In this document: positions 28,634 through 36,982 of the stretch, one piece after another
Layout of the letters: each line of letters opens with the position of its first letter
Position numbering within the stretch: position 1 is the first letter of the stretch
Notes under the pieces: generated by a model
Seen by the model: only the letters and a program-made list of their open reading frames with translations
Told to the model about the DNA's origin: nothing
Database searches by the model: none
Program-made: the position numbers and the translations under genes
NCBI RefSeq assembly: GCF_900240995.1
Contig: NZ_LT965956.1
Span: 124,001 to 188,000 of the forward strand
Direction: 5' to 3'
Length of the DNA: 64,000 nt
Source: Bacillus sp. Marseille-P3661
GTDB taxonomy: Bacteria; Bacillota; Bacilli; Bacillales; Bacillaceae_J

Positions 28634-28900
28634 ATGAAACTAAAATTTTCGCTCGGACTTGGATTAATTTTACTTTTAAGTATACCATTGATTAGAAATG
28701 CACTAGTTAGTACGATGGTAGGACATATGATTGTCCAAATTCCTTTATTAGCAGTTGGAGGGTATTTAATAGGGATAAGCATTAGAGACCGAATTGGTGG
28801 GCTAATAAAATCGTATAATTCCCATGGTTTGGTAGGTTTGTTAATTGCATTATTTACTGCTTTATATTGGCTCTACCACGATCAATTGATGCAGCGCTAA
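28634..28900 (+). CDS. N-terminal part of a frameshift-split membrane protein
   Basis: 88 residues behind AAAGGGGAAC, with three membrane helices (LGLILLLSIPLI, IVQIPLLAVGGYLIGI, LVGLLIALFTALYWL). It ends LYHDQLMQR, unlike a membrane protein end, while the -1 frame continues the helix as LALPRSIDAALNSALYEMLK. It appears to be one protein with the following frame: a base loss or gain near 28866-28880, or a recoding site. Part of the CuA/heme-copper/SCO operon, where polytopic accessory proteins are usual. Confidence 0.6.
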   Translation: MKLKFSLGLGLILLLSIPLIRNALVSTMVGHMIVQIPLLAVGGYLIGISIRDRIGGLIKSYNSHGLVGLLIALFTALYWLYHDQLMQR

Positions 28901-29196
28901 ACAGTGCATTGTATGAAATGTTAAAAGTAGTAATGATAGCTTTTCTAATTGGTCTGCCGCTTGCACTGAGTTGGAAAAGTCTAAATATAACAGTCAAAGG
29001 GTTTATTTGGTCAAATGTCATTTCGATGACTTTTGTTATGGGGTGGTTATATGCAAATGCCCCTACTCGTTTATGTAATAATTATTTAAATGATCAGCAA
29101 ATTCTATTAGGAAATACTTTAATGTCGATTTCATTAATCCTACTACTTGTCTTGTTTTTTAAAGTTTTTTTTGTTGGATTCAAAACAACTATTTAA
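28867..29196 (+). CDS. C-terminal part of the same split membrane protein
   Basis: 109 codons overlapping the previous frame by 34 bases, in the -1 frame. Only a TTG at its start, with no ribosome site, so it is unlikely to be translated alone. It has three membrane helices and conserved-looking polar motifs (WKSLNITVKGFIWSNVISM, GWLYANAPTRLCNNYL). Read across the shift, the total is about 186 residues with six helices. If not joined, the accessory protein is broken. Confidence 0.55.
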   Translation: MALPRSIDAALNSALYEMLKVVMIAFLIGLPLALSWKSLNITVKGFIWSNVISMTFVMGWLYANAPTRLCNNYLNDQQILLGNTLMSISLILLLVLFFKVFFVGFKTTI

Positions 29197-29223
29197 ATAA
29201 AAGAGACCAAAATGATATCAACT

Positions 29224-29262
29224 AAAAAATCTCTACGGGATTATCCGTAGAGATTTTTTTAA
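29224..29262 (+). terminator. Intrinsic terminator
   Basis: ATCTCTACGG (29229-29238) pairs with CCGTAGAGAT (29245-29254), extended by A/T, then a T run. It ends the heme-copper operon. About 200 bases beyond it hold no gene before the convergent lipoprotein gene; a weaker hairpin with AACAGG is visible around 29380-29405. Confidence 0.9.
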
Positions 29263-29459
29263 TTGTTCATTGACTAGTATTTGTTGCTGTTACTGTAAAC
29301 CTACTTGATATCAATTTTAATACCAAATATTTTGTTCCAAACCAATTGGTAAAATATCATTATGAGTATTAAAAAAACCTGATCCCATTATAGTGAGAAC
29401 AGGTAGTTTAAAGTCATTTGTAGGCAAAACAATAAGCTCAATCTGCTAAGCATTTCTTA

Positions 29460-30149
29460 CTATTTTTCCTTCGTCATCTTTATTAGAGTCGATATATCCT
29501 CAGCTAGTTCATTATATTGGACAGATGAAGAAAATAAATTTGCTTTAATTTTATCGATTAAATCGTCTGCCTCTGGATTGGTAATAGTTAAGATCTGGAC
29601 ATTTCCGTTAAACACGTTATTCATATAATTTTTGGCTTTTTCTAGGTTATCATCAGTAAATTCTGCGTCTGTTGTACCCTCAGGTTCACCTTTGCCAGAC
29701 AAACCATCTTCGCCAGATAACACGTGGTTTTGGAGAGGGTCATACTGGTTTGAGGTGGAATCAGCCTTGTCTCTTGCAAGAATTACAGTATCATCAAGTA
29801 CAAATACTTTTAAACCATTGATACCTTCTCCACTTAGTCTTGATTCAAGATGTGATGAAATCCCCCCATCATGTAAACCTGAACTACCGATGAGACTATA
29901 AACATTTGACCCCATTCCATGGGTAGTACCTCCGTGTTCATCTGTAGTCTGCTTTTTCTCGCTGTCTATGCTAGGAATGATTCCAGCATCATTTATATTC
30001 TGTGTTGATACATTGGTTGGATCAGCAGAAGGTTCATGGAGATTATCCCCTTGATTATTATCACCGGCACCTTGTTGACCCGCACAGCCATAAAGTATAA
30101 AGAGGGAACTTATTACAGGAATGAACAATTTTCGCCAAGATGTTTTCAT
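29460..30149 (-). CDS. YhcN/YlaJ-like sporulation lipoprotein
   Basis: 229 residues with a lipoprotein signal: MKTSWRKLFIPVISSLFILYGC, lipobox LYGC, so the mature protein starts at Cys22. The first part is acidic, polar and low-complexity; the second part has the spore-lipoprotein domain: INGLKVFVLDDTVILARDKA, then a helix NLEKAKNYMNNVFNG and VQILTITNPEADDLIDKI. YhcN/YlaJ proteins reside in the inner spore membrane and matter for germination or outgrowth. The upstream sequence (30150-30250) has a TCATA followed 13-14 bases on by GGGTAATAAT, a weak match to forespore sigma F/G promoters. Confidence 0.75.
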   Translation of the reverse strand: MKTSWRKLFIPVISSLFILYGCAGQQGAGDNNQGDNLHEPSADPTNVSTQNINDAGIIPSIDSEKKQTTDEHGGTTHGMGSNVYSLIGSSGLHDGGISSHLESRLSGEGINGLKVFVLDDTVILARDKADSTSNQYDPLQNHVLSGEDGLSGKGEPEGTTDAEFTDDNLEKAKNYMNNVFNGNVQILTITNPEADDLIDKIKANLFSSSVQYNELAEDISTLIKMTKEK

Positions 30150-30266
30150 AATTTACCACCTCTAAATATTTTTTTTCAATCTTATTATTACCCGTTTTAT
30201 TTTTGGTATGAATGGAAAATCTTTGGGGTAAGATACCATTATTGACGAAAGTTGGGAGGTGCTTTT

Positions 30267-31037
30267 ATGGCAGATGATACAAAAGAACAACAGGAAAAAG
30301 GAACCCCTGAGTCAACATCACGAAGAAATTTCATTAAAAATTCTGGTTTTGTTTTGGGTGGTTTAGCTGTAGGGGGGATTCTAGGTAGTTTCTTACCCAC
30401 AAAAGATAAAACAAATGACGGTGCTCCACCACCGCAACAGGCACACGAAGGTACAGAAAATTTAACATTAGCTCTAATGTATTTTACACCTGAACAATTT
30501 AAAATCGTTGAAGCAGCAACAGAACGAATTTTTCCTGCTGATGATATTGGGCCAGGGGCAAAAGAGTTGGGTGTGGCATTTTTTATCGACCATCAATTAA
30601 GCAGTGATTGGGGATTTAATGCCAGAGAGTATATGCAAGCACCGTTTTATAAAGGTGAACAGGTTCAAGGATATCAAGGACGATTAAAGCGACGTGAAAT
30701 TTTCGATATAGGGTTACGCGAAATACAAAACTATAGCATGACAAAATATAATAAAGGTTTTGTTGAATTAACTGAAGATGAACAGGATGCAGTTTTAAAA
30801 GATTTTGAAGATGATAAGGTAAAGCTGACAACTATTTCAGCGAGCGGTTTCTTTAAAATGCTTCGTGGCAGCACATTAGAAGGGGCTTATAGCGATCCTT
30901 TATATAGTGGAAATAGAAATATGGATGGTTGGAGAATGAGAAGCTATCCAGGTAGTCAAATGGCATATACGGAAATAATTGAAAAAGGGTTTACCGAAAT
31001 AGAACCGCAAAGTTTGCGAAGTCATCTAGGTCATTAG
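30267..31037 (+). CDS. Gluconate 2-dehydrogenase subunit 3-like protein with Tat signal
   Basis: 256 residues from ATG 30267, with GGGAGGT 8 bases ahead. A twin-arginine signal is seen: TSRRNFIKNSGFVLGGLAVGG, followed by a linker. The body from LTLALMYFTPEQFKIVEAATERIFPAD onward has the subunit-3 pattern, with GAKELGVAFFIDHQL and a late WRMRSYPGSQ. In the family the small subunit carries the flavoprotein partner across the membrane through the Tat pathway. The flavoprotein gene follows after 57 bases, so the two form one unit. The substrate may be gluconate or another sugar acid, not certain. Confidence 0.85.
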   Translation: MADDTKEQQEKGTPESTSRRNFIKNSGFVLGGLAVGGILGSFLPTKDKTNDGAPPPQQAHEGTENLTLALMYFTPEQFKIVEAATERIFPADDIGPGAKELGVAFFIDHQLSSDWGFNAREYMQAPFYKGEQVQGYQGRLKRREIFDIGLREIQNYSMTKYNKGFVELTEDEQDAVLKDFEDDKVKLTTISASGFFKMLRGSTLEGAYSDPLYSGNRNMDGWRMRSYPGSQMAYTEIIEKGFTEIEPQSLRSHLGH

Positions 31038-31094
31038 TAGTAAGCTAGTTATTTTATTATCTATATAAGTAATGCATAAAATAGAGGTGACAAA

Positions 31095-32810
31095 ATGGCA
31101 AAAAAATTACCTAAAGTAGATGTGGTAATTGTTGGAGTTGGTTGGGCAGGAGGGATCATCGCTTCCGAGTTAACCAAACAAGGGTTAAATGTAGTTGGGT
31201 TAGAGAGAGGTAAGGAAAGAAAAACGGAAGATTATTTCATGGTTCATGATGAGCTTCGATATGCTCTACGTTATGAGATGATGCAGGATCTATCTAAAGA
31301 AACAATTACGTTTCGAGGGAATGAAAAAATACGTGCATTACCAATGCGTCAATATGGTTCATTTTTATTAGGTGATGGACTAGGCGGTTCAGGTGTTCAT
31401 TGGAATGGACAAACCTATCGTTTTCTTCCATATGACTTTGAAATACGATCTAAGACGATTGAAAGATATGGAAAAAACAAAATCCCAGCGGAGATGACGA
31501 TTCAAGATTGGGGAATTACATATGATGAGATGGAACCGTATTTTGACAAGTTTGAGCAAATGGCAGGGATTTCAGGAGAAGAAAATCCTTTAGCTGGTAA
31601 GAGATCTAACAAGTATCCTACACCGCCAATGAAAACCTCTCCCCAATTAAAAAAGTTTGCAGAAGCGGCAAAAAGCTTAAAACTTAACCCATACATCCTT
31701 CCATCTGCGAACCTGTCTGAAACGTATACAAATCCAGATGGAATTTCTCGTACAGCTTGCCAGTATTGTGGTTATTGTGAACGATTTGGATGTGAATACG
31801 GGGCTAAGGCCGATCCAGTTGTAACTGTTATTCCTGTTGCGAAAAAAACAGGGAAATTTGAAATTAGAACACATTCAAATGTGAGACGGGTTTTAAAATC
31901 TGGCAATAAAGCTACAGGTGTACTATATACAGATGTAACGACAGGCGAAGAAATTGAACAACCAGCAGATATTGTTGTTTTGACGAGTTACGTGTTTAAT
32001 AATGTGAGATTATTATTAATGTCTGATATAGGACGTCCATACAATCCACAAACAGGTACTGGTGTTATTGGGAAAAACTATGCTTACCAAGTAATGAAAG
32101 GGAATGCTGTTGGATTCTTTGAAAAGGAAGAGTTTAACAACTTTGCCGGTGCCGGTGCACTTGGTATGACTGTAGATGAATTCAATGGTGATAACTTTGA
32201 TCATACTGATTTAGGTTTCATTCACGGTGGATCGATCAGTATGACTCAGACCGGGCAGAGACCGATCCAAAATAATAAGGTTCCTGAGGGAACACCTACA
32301 TGGGGAAAAGAATTTAAAGCAAATTCAATTAAATATGCAAATCGAACTTTAGCCGTCGGTGGACAAGGATCAAGTATGCCTTTTAAACACCATTTTCTTG
32401 ACCTTGATCCGACATATAAGGATGCCTTTGGAGATCCATTGATGCGGATTACCTTTGACTTTGAGGAGCAAGATCGTCAGCTTGCAATCTTCTTAGCTAA
32501 TAAATGTGCAGATATAGTAAAGGCAATGGGAGCTGATCATGTTGAGTCCCTTAAAGAGCTTGGCCCATACGATATAACAACATACCAATCCACGCACAAT
32601 ACAGGCGGTGTTATTATGGGAGCTGAACCTGAAACATCCGCTGTAAATAATTATTTGCAAATGTGGGATTTCGAAAATCTCTTTGTTGTTGGTGCTGTAA
32701 ATTTCCCACATAACAGTGGCTATAATCCTACTGGAACAGTTGGGGCACTAGCTTACCGAGCTGCAGAAGGTATACTAAAATATAGCCAAAATGGTGGGTT
32801 ATTGGCTTAG
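31095..32810 (+). CDS. GMC-type flavoprotein dehydrogenase large subunit
   Basis: 571 residues. FAD-binding motif VVIVGVGWAGGIIASEL (residues about 11-27), the substrate-loop GDGLGGSGVHWNG, and the C-terminal STHNTGGVIMG and FPHNSGYNPTGTVGALAYRAA blocks with the catalytic His/Asn pair. Four cysteines at 222, 225, 228 and 233 (CQYCGYCERFGC) lie mid-protein and look like Fe-S ligands; related FAD-dependent glucose and fructose dehydrogenases carry a 3Fe-4S cluster in the large subunit. No signal peptide, so export rides on the Tat-signal partner. No cytochrome subunit gene adjoins, so the electron acceptor is open. Confidence 0.88.
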   Translation: MAKKLPKVDVVIVGVGWAGGIIASELTKQGLNVVGLERGKERKTEDYFMVHDELRYALRYEMMQDLSKETITFRGNEKIRALPMRQYGSFLLGDGLGGSGVHWNGQTYRFLPYDFEIRSKTIERYGKNKIPAEMTIQDWGITYDEMEPYFDKFEQMAGISGEENPLAGKRSNKYPTPPMKTSPQLKKFAEAAKSLKLNPYILPSANLSETYTNPDGISRTACQYCGYCERFGCEYGAKADPVVTVIPVAKKTGKFEIRTHSNVRRVLKSGNKATGVLYTDVTTGEEIEQPADIVVLTSYVFNNVRLLLMSDIGRPYNPQTGTGVIGKNYAYQVMKGNAVGFFEKEEFNNFAGAGALGMTVDEFNGDNFDHTDLGFIHGGSISMTQTGQRPIQNNKVPEGTPTWGKEFKANSIKYANRTLAVGGQGSSMPFKHHFLDLDPTYKDAFGDPLMRITFDFEEQDRQLAIFLANKCADIVKAMGADHVESLKELGPYDITTYQSTHNTGGVIMGAEPETSAVNNYLQMWDFENLFVVGAVNFPHNSGYNPTGTVGALAYRAAEGILKYSQNGGLLA

Positions 32811-32870
32811 AGTTTAAGACGACATACATAAATTTCAAAAGCATTGCTTAGTAAATCAATTGTAAGAGAG

Positions 32871-32905
32871 AGTCCTACACTGCCGTTGTGTGGGACTTTT
32901 TTGAT
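32871..32905 (+). terminator. Intrinsic terminator
   Basis: AGTCCTACAC (32871-32880) pairs with GTGTGGGACT (32888-32897) with one G-U, followed by TTTTT. Confidence 0.85.
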
Positions 32906-33170
32906 TTGAAAACCAGATAAATAAACTTGTAAATAAAAAAAACTTAGATAAGGCAGCCCTCGATATGATTCTTTAGAGCATGGAGGGTTTTTTATTTGCA
33001 ATTATTCTAAAAGAAAAACACCTTTTATAATTAACGTAATTAGGAATGACTTCCTAGGTTCATAATAGGAATAATACCATATTTTTAGGAATGAATGGGG
33101 ATTTCTATAATGTTGATGATAGGATACTATTTTATACGATTCAATAAATAAACTTTAAAGGTGTTTTATT
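32906..33170. other. Intergenic region with a second hairpin
   Basis: A weaker hairpin CCCTC/GAGGG (32957-32961 and 32983-32987) with a T run follows the terminator. The remaining 180 bases are AT-rich and contain no gene; they should hold the promoter for the next gene. Confidence 0.45.
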
Positions 33171-35195
33171 ATGTTAACTATGTATTACGAAAATGTGATG
33201 TCTGATTACACCCTTATTTCTTTAGTAGTACTTTCATTTGTGATTGGTATTTTTACTTCATACGTTGCTATTAATCTGATCCTTTGGAAATTGACAAAAA
33301 TTTGGGTTGTTATATCATCGGTTATAATGGGGGGCGGGATATGGTCCATGCATTTTATTTCCATGTTAGCATTCCATATCAATATAAAAGTTCATTATAA
33401 TATAACCATGATCATTTTGTCTCTGATAGTATCAATAATCTTTTCATTTTTATCCTTTAAGAAGTTAAGTACTGGCAACAATAAATACTTTTTAGTCTGT
33501 GGATTGTTAATGGGAGTGGGAATTTCATCCATGCATTATGCAGGAATGGCAGCAATGGAAATGGATACTAAAATTGTGTACAGCCCTATTTTAGTAATTA
33601 CTTCTATTATAATTGCTATAATCATGTCTGTTATTTCATTTTGGATTATTTCACTTATTAATAAACAAGTATACGATCCTTTCAAGTTGAAAATAACAGG
33701 TGCTGTATTGCTAGGATTGTCTATCGCATTGATGCACTTTGTTGGGATGGGCGCAGCGAATTTTGTTGAGCATACTCACAATAATCGTTTTATTTTTGTA
33801 AAAGATTACGAAGTCTCAGGCTTTGCTATCGGCTTGACAATTGGTTTATTTTTGCTATTAGTTTTAGTAACCATCTTGATAACATCCATTATAAATGAAA
33901 AATATACGATTAAACTGAAAGAAAGTGAAAAACTATATCGCCAATTAGTTGAAGGCTCACCTGAGCCCATTATAGTTTATCAAAACGAGAAAGTAGTTTT
34001 TGTAAATGATAAATTAGAGGAACTGATAGGATATAAGTCTGAAGAAATTATTGGAAGGTCAATTTTTGATTTTATCCATGCTGATTACAATAACGACGTT
34101 AGAAGACGTATTCAGAAAATTTTTGTTGATAAAAGAGTAGAACGGATGGAGTTGAAGATATTAGCAAAGGATAATAAAATTCTTGATATAGAAGTGTCCT
34201 CGGCACTAATTATGTATAATAGCAAGCCATCTATAGAAGTATTTTTACGAGATGTTACTGAGAAAAAAATGATGGAAGAGGAGCTTAGGAAGAATGATGA
34301 ACGTTATCGGTTCATTGCTGAAAATTCAACAGAACTTATTTCTTCTTTTAAGCCAAACGGAGATTATGAGTATATCTCCCCGTCATGTTGTCAAATTTTA
34401 GGCTATGATCAAAATGAGTTAATTAATAGAAATATGTTTGACTTTATTCATCCAGATGAATTTGAGATTGTAAATCGATTACGAACTGAAATGGAATCAC
34501 AACTTGAGGTAGTTACTTTTACACATCGATTTCGAAAAGAAGATGGCACATATATATGGCTTGAAACAAATGCTCGCACGATACGAACTTCTTCTAGAAC
34601 GATAGAGAAATTAATTGCTGTTTCTCGAGATATAACTGAACGGCTTGAAAAGGAAAATAAATTACATGAAACTATTAAAGTCTTAGAATATTTATCAAAT
34701 ATGGATGCCCTCACAAGCATTCCTAACCGTCGATTTTTTGAAGAAAGGCTACAAAGTGAATGGAACCGATCTATGCGGAATGGTAACCCACTATCAGCAT
34801 TAATGATAGATATAGATCACTTTAAGAACTATAATGACTTTTACGGCCATCAAGAAGGAGACCGGATAATCAAACAAATCGCCCTTGTATTAATGGATAC
34901 GGTTAAAAAGCCAAGTGATTTTGTAGCTAGATATGGTGGTGAAGAATTTATTGTTCTTCTTCCAGACACAGATAAAAAAGGAGCCACCCATATTGCAAAA
35001 CAAATGATTAATAATGTAAGAAATTTAAAAGTATTAAACGAAGTTTCAAGTACTAGCCCATTTGTAACAATCAGTATAGGAAGTGCAACAGTTATTCCAG
35101 AAAAGTATACTCAACCTAACGAATTAATAAAACAGGCTGATATTGCTTTATATCATGCAAAAGAACAGGGAAGAAATTGCTTTATTATTAGTTAG
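33171..35195 (+). CDS. MHYT-PAS-PAS-GGDEF diguanylate cyclase
   Basis: 674 residues. Seven membrane helices with three MHYT-type repeats (IWSMHFISMLAFH, GISSMHYAGMAAM, IALMHFVGMGAAN), which in the family are thought to bind copper and sense O2, CO or NO. Two PAS domains follow (about 255-370 and 380-500; each ends in a DITERLEKEN- or DVTEKKMMEEEL-type helix). The GGDEF domain ends the protein: NMDALTSIPNRRFFEE and active-site RYGGEEFIVLLPD, so it should make c-di-GMP. The inhibitory RxxD site is KPSD, with Lys in place of Arg, so product feedback may be weak. Confidence 0.93.
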   Translation: MLTMYYENVMSDYTLISLVVLSFVIGIFTSYVAINLILWKLTKIWVVISSVIMGGGIWSMHFISMLAFHINIKVHYNITMIILSLIVSIIFSFLSFKKLSTGNNKYFLVCGLLMGVGISSMHYAGMAAMEMDTKIVYSPILVITSIIIAIIMSVISFWIISLINKQVYDPFKLKITGAVLLGLSIALMHFVGMGAANFVEHTHNNRFIFVKDYEVSGFAIGLTIGLFLLLVLVTILITSIINEKYTIKLKESEKLYRQLVEGSPEPIIVYQNEKVVFVNDKLEELIGYKSEEIIGRSIFDFIHADYNNDVRRRIQKIFVDKRVERMELKILAKDNKILDIEVSSALIMYNSKPSIEVFLRDVTEKKMMEEELRKNDERYRFIAENSTELISSFKPNGDYEYISPSCCQILGYDQNELINRNMFDFIHPDEFEIVNRLRTEMESQLEVVTFTHRFRKEDGTYIWLETNARTIRTSSRTIEKLIAVSRDITERLEKENKLHETIKVLEYLSNMDALTSIPNRRFFEERLQSEWNRSMRNGNPLSALMIDIDHFKNYNDFYGHQEGDRIIKQIALVLMDTVKKPSDFVARYGGEEFIVLLPDTDKKGATHIAKQMINNVRNLKVLNEVSSTSPFVTISIGSATVIPEKYTQPNELIKQADIALYHAKEQGRNCFIIS

Positions 35196-35227
35196 GATTA
35201 CAAAATCATGTTAATGTGCCCAATCGT

Positions 35228-35262
35228 ACCACAATCCTTGTTCCGAAGGTTTGTGGTTTTAG
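35228..35262 (+). terminator. Intrinsic terminator
   Basis: ACCACAA (35228-35234) and TTGTGGT (35251-35257) with an inner CCTT/AAGG pair, followed by TTTAG. Confidence 0.7.
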
Positions 35263-35289
35263 TGTATATCAAGAACATTTAATAAAAAT

Positions 35290-35304
35290 AATTTCTGGAA
35301 ATTT
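35290..35304 (+). promoter_or_regulatory. CodY-box-like site upstream of brnQ
   Basis: AATTTCTGGAAATTT matches the CodY consensus AATTTTCWGAAAATT at 11 of 15 positions. It lies about 150 bases before the brnQ start. Branched-chain amino-acid transporters are classical CodY targets in Bacillus, which makes the site plausible. Confidence 0.4.
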
Positions 35305-35449
35305 AAATAGTTAGAAATTTTTTTGGAGTGAATTTGTCGAATATTGTTGCTTTTTCTGTTAACAGGCATTATCATATAGTATATTAATAAAATATTCTAA
35401 TTATTTTTAACATAAATTAGAAGTTAAAATCTATTGGGGGCACATATAT

Positions 35450-36808
35450 ATGAATAAGAAATTATCATTTTCATCCTATACTGCGATAGGGTTTATGTTG
35501 TTTGCTCTATTTTTTGGGGCAGGTAATCTAATTTTTCCGGCTCAGCTCGGACAAAACGCTGGTACAAATTTATGGCCGGCAGTTATTGGTTTTCTAATTA
35601 CTGGGGTAGGGTTGCCTTTACTTGGAATCCTGGCGATGAGTTTTTCAGGGAGTCGCGATCTAGAGGAGCTTGCAGGTCGAGTAACACCTGGTTACGGAGT
35701 ATTTTTTACAGTTTTACTGTACTTAACCATTGGACCATTCTTTGCTGCACCACGTACTGGTACAGTTGCATATGATGTAGGTATTGCACCATTTTTAAGT
35801 GAAGGATCACAACAAATTGGTTTACTTATTTTTACAATCATTTTCTTTGCAACTACCTTACTGTTTTCCCTTTATCCTACAAAAATAGTAGACAACGTTG
35901 GGAAAATATTAGCTCCAGGCCTAGTAGTTTTACTAGCAGTCCTATTATTAGCAGCTCTCTTTAAGCCGATGGGATCTTTCGAAACACCTCAAGGTGCATA
36001 TCAAAGTGGTGCATTTGTACAAGGGTTTCTAGAGGGATATAATACAATGGATGCTTTAGCATCACTAGTATTTGGTATTATTGTGATCAAAGCGATTCGT
36101 GCAATGGGGATTACATCAACTAAAGGAGTTTTAACATCTACAGCTAAGGCGGGTGCAGTTGCAATCACTTTACTTGGCTTGATTTATGTCGGAATTGCAT
36201 ACCTGGGTGCTTCAAGTGTTGAAGTGATCGGCCTAGTAGAAACAGGTGGTCCGGTTCTTAGTAATGCAGTATCTTACTATTTTGGCACTATTGGTTCTGT
36301 ATTTTTAGCAGTAATGATTATCCTTGCATGTTTAACAACTGCTGTTGGATTAACGATTTCATGTGCAGAATATTTCCATAGTTTATTGCCAAGATTTAGT
36401 TATAAAACATTAGTTGTGTTCTTTGCTACTATTACTTTTGTAATTGCAAACTTTGGATTAAATAACATTATTACTTTTTCAATTCCTGTATTAATGTTTC
36501 TATATCCTCTATCTATTGTTTTAATCTTATTAGCATTTTTATCGCCTTTATTTAATCATTCACGATTAGTATATATTACTACAATTGCTGTTACTTTTGT
36601 AATTAGTACGTTTGATGGATTAAAGGCATTATGTGGTTCACTTGGTATTGAGTACTTTGGCTGGTTAAGTACCATCGTTAACTTTTTCGATCAAACCTTG
36701 CCATTATATAGTAATGGACTTGGATGGTTATTACCGGCATTAGTTGTTATTATTGTTACTAGTGTGGTATCACGTATCCAAAAGATTTCTACAGTTGAAA
36801 GTAATTAA
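35450..36808 (+). CDS. brnQ: Branched-chain amino-acid:cation symporter BrnQ
   Basis: 452 residues, 12 membrane helices. The family start is clear: SYTAIGFMLFALFFGAGNLIFPAQLG, then the GVGLPLLGILAMSFSG and GPFFAAPRTGTVAYDVGI blocks with the ARTAxV-type signature. GGGGG lies about 10 bases before the ATG. It imports Leu, Ile and Val with Na+ or H+. It is a single-gene unit between terminators; the possible CodY site upstream suggests repression in rich medium. Confidence 0.94.
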   Translation: MNKKLSFSSYTAIGFMLFALFFGAGNLIFPAQLGQNAGTNLWPAVIGFLITGVGLPLLGILAMSFSGSRDLEELAGRVTPGYGVFFTVLLYLTIGPFFAAPRTGTVAYDVGIAPFLSEGSQQIGLLIFTIIFFATTLLFSLYPTKIVDNVGKILAPGLVVLLAVLLLAALFKPMGSFETPQGAYQSGAFVQGFLEGYNTMDALASLVFGIIVIKAIRAMGITSTKGVLTSTAKAGAVAITLLGLIYVGIAYLGASSVEVIGLVETGGPVLSNAVSYYFGTIGSVFLAVMIILACLTTAVGLTISCAEYFHSLLPRFSYKTLVVFFATITFVIANFGLNNIITFSIPVLMFLYPLSIVLILLAFLSPLFNHSRLVYITTIAVTFVISTFDGLKALCGSLGIEYFGWLSTIVNFFDQTLPLYSNGLGWLLPALVVIIVTSVVSRIQKISTVESN

Positions 36809-36824
36809 ATTTAATCAATCTGAA

Positions 36825-36857
36825 GTCGGTTTCCTATTTCCAGGAAATCGATTTTTT
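36825..36857 (+). terminator. Intrinsic terminator
   Basis: TCGGTTTCCT (36825-36834) pairs with AGGAAATCGA (36841-36850) with one G-U, then a T run. Confidence 0.9.
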
Positions 36858-36982
36858 TATTTAACCGTTTACCTATGGTCAATGGATAGCTTGATGTACA
36901 TTCAAATTAGGTCTAATCTAAACGATAATCGGAAACACTAATTTGTATGAAGTTTTATTAATATAATAAAGGAGGAGCGAAT

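Noticed and set aside
30150-30250. Forespore sigma F/G promoter ahead of the YhcN-like lipoprotein gene
   Set aside because: The -10 match is incomplete and spacing is 13-14 bases; too weak for a feature entry, mentioned as a hint only.
35196-35449. Possible T-box or riboswitch ahead of brnQ
   Set aside because: No T-box core sequence or specifier-like structure; only a terminator for the upstream gene and a CodY-like site are seen.
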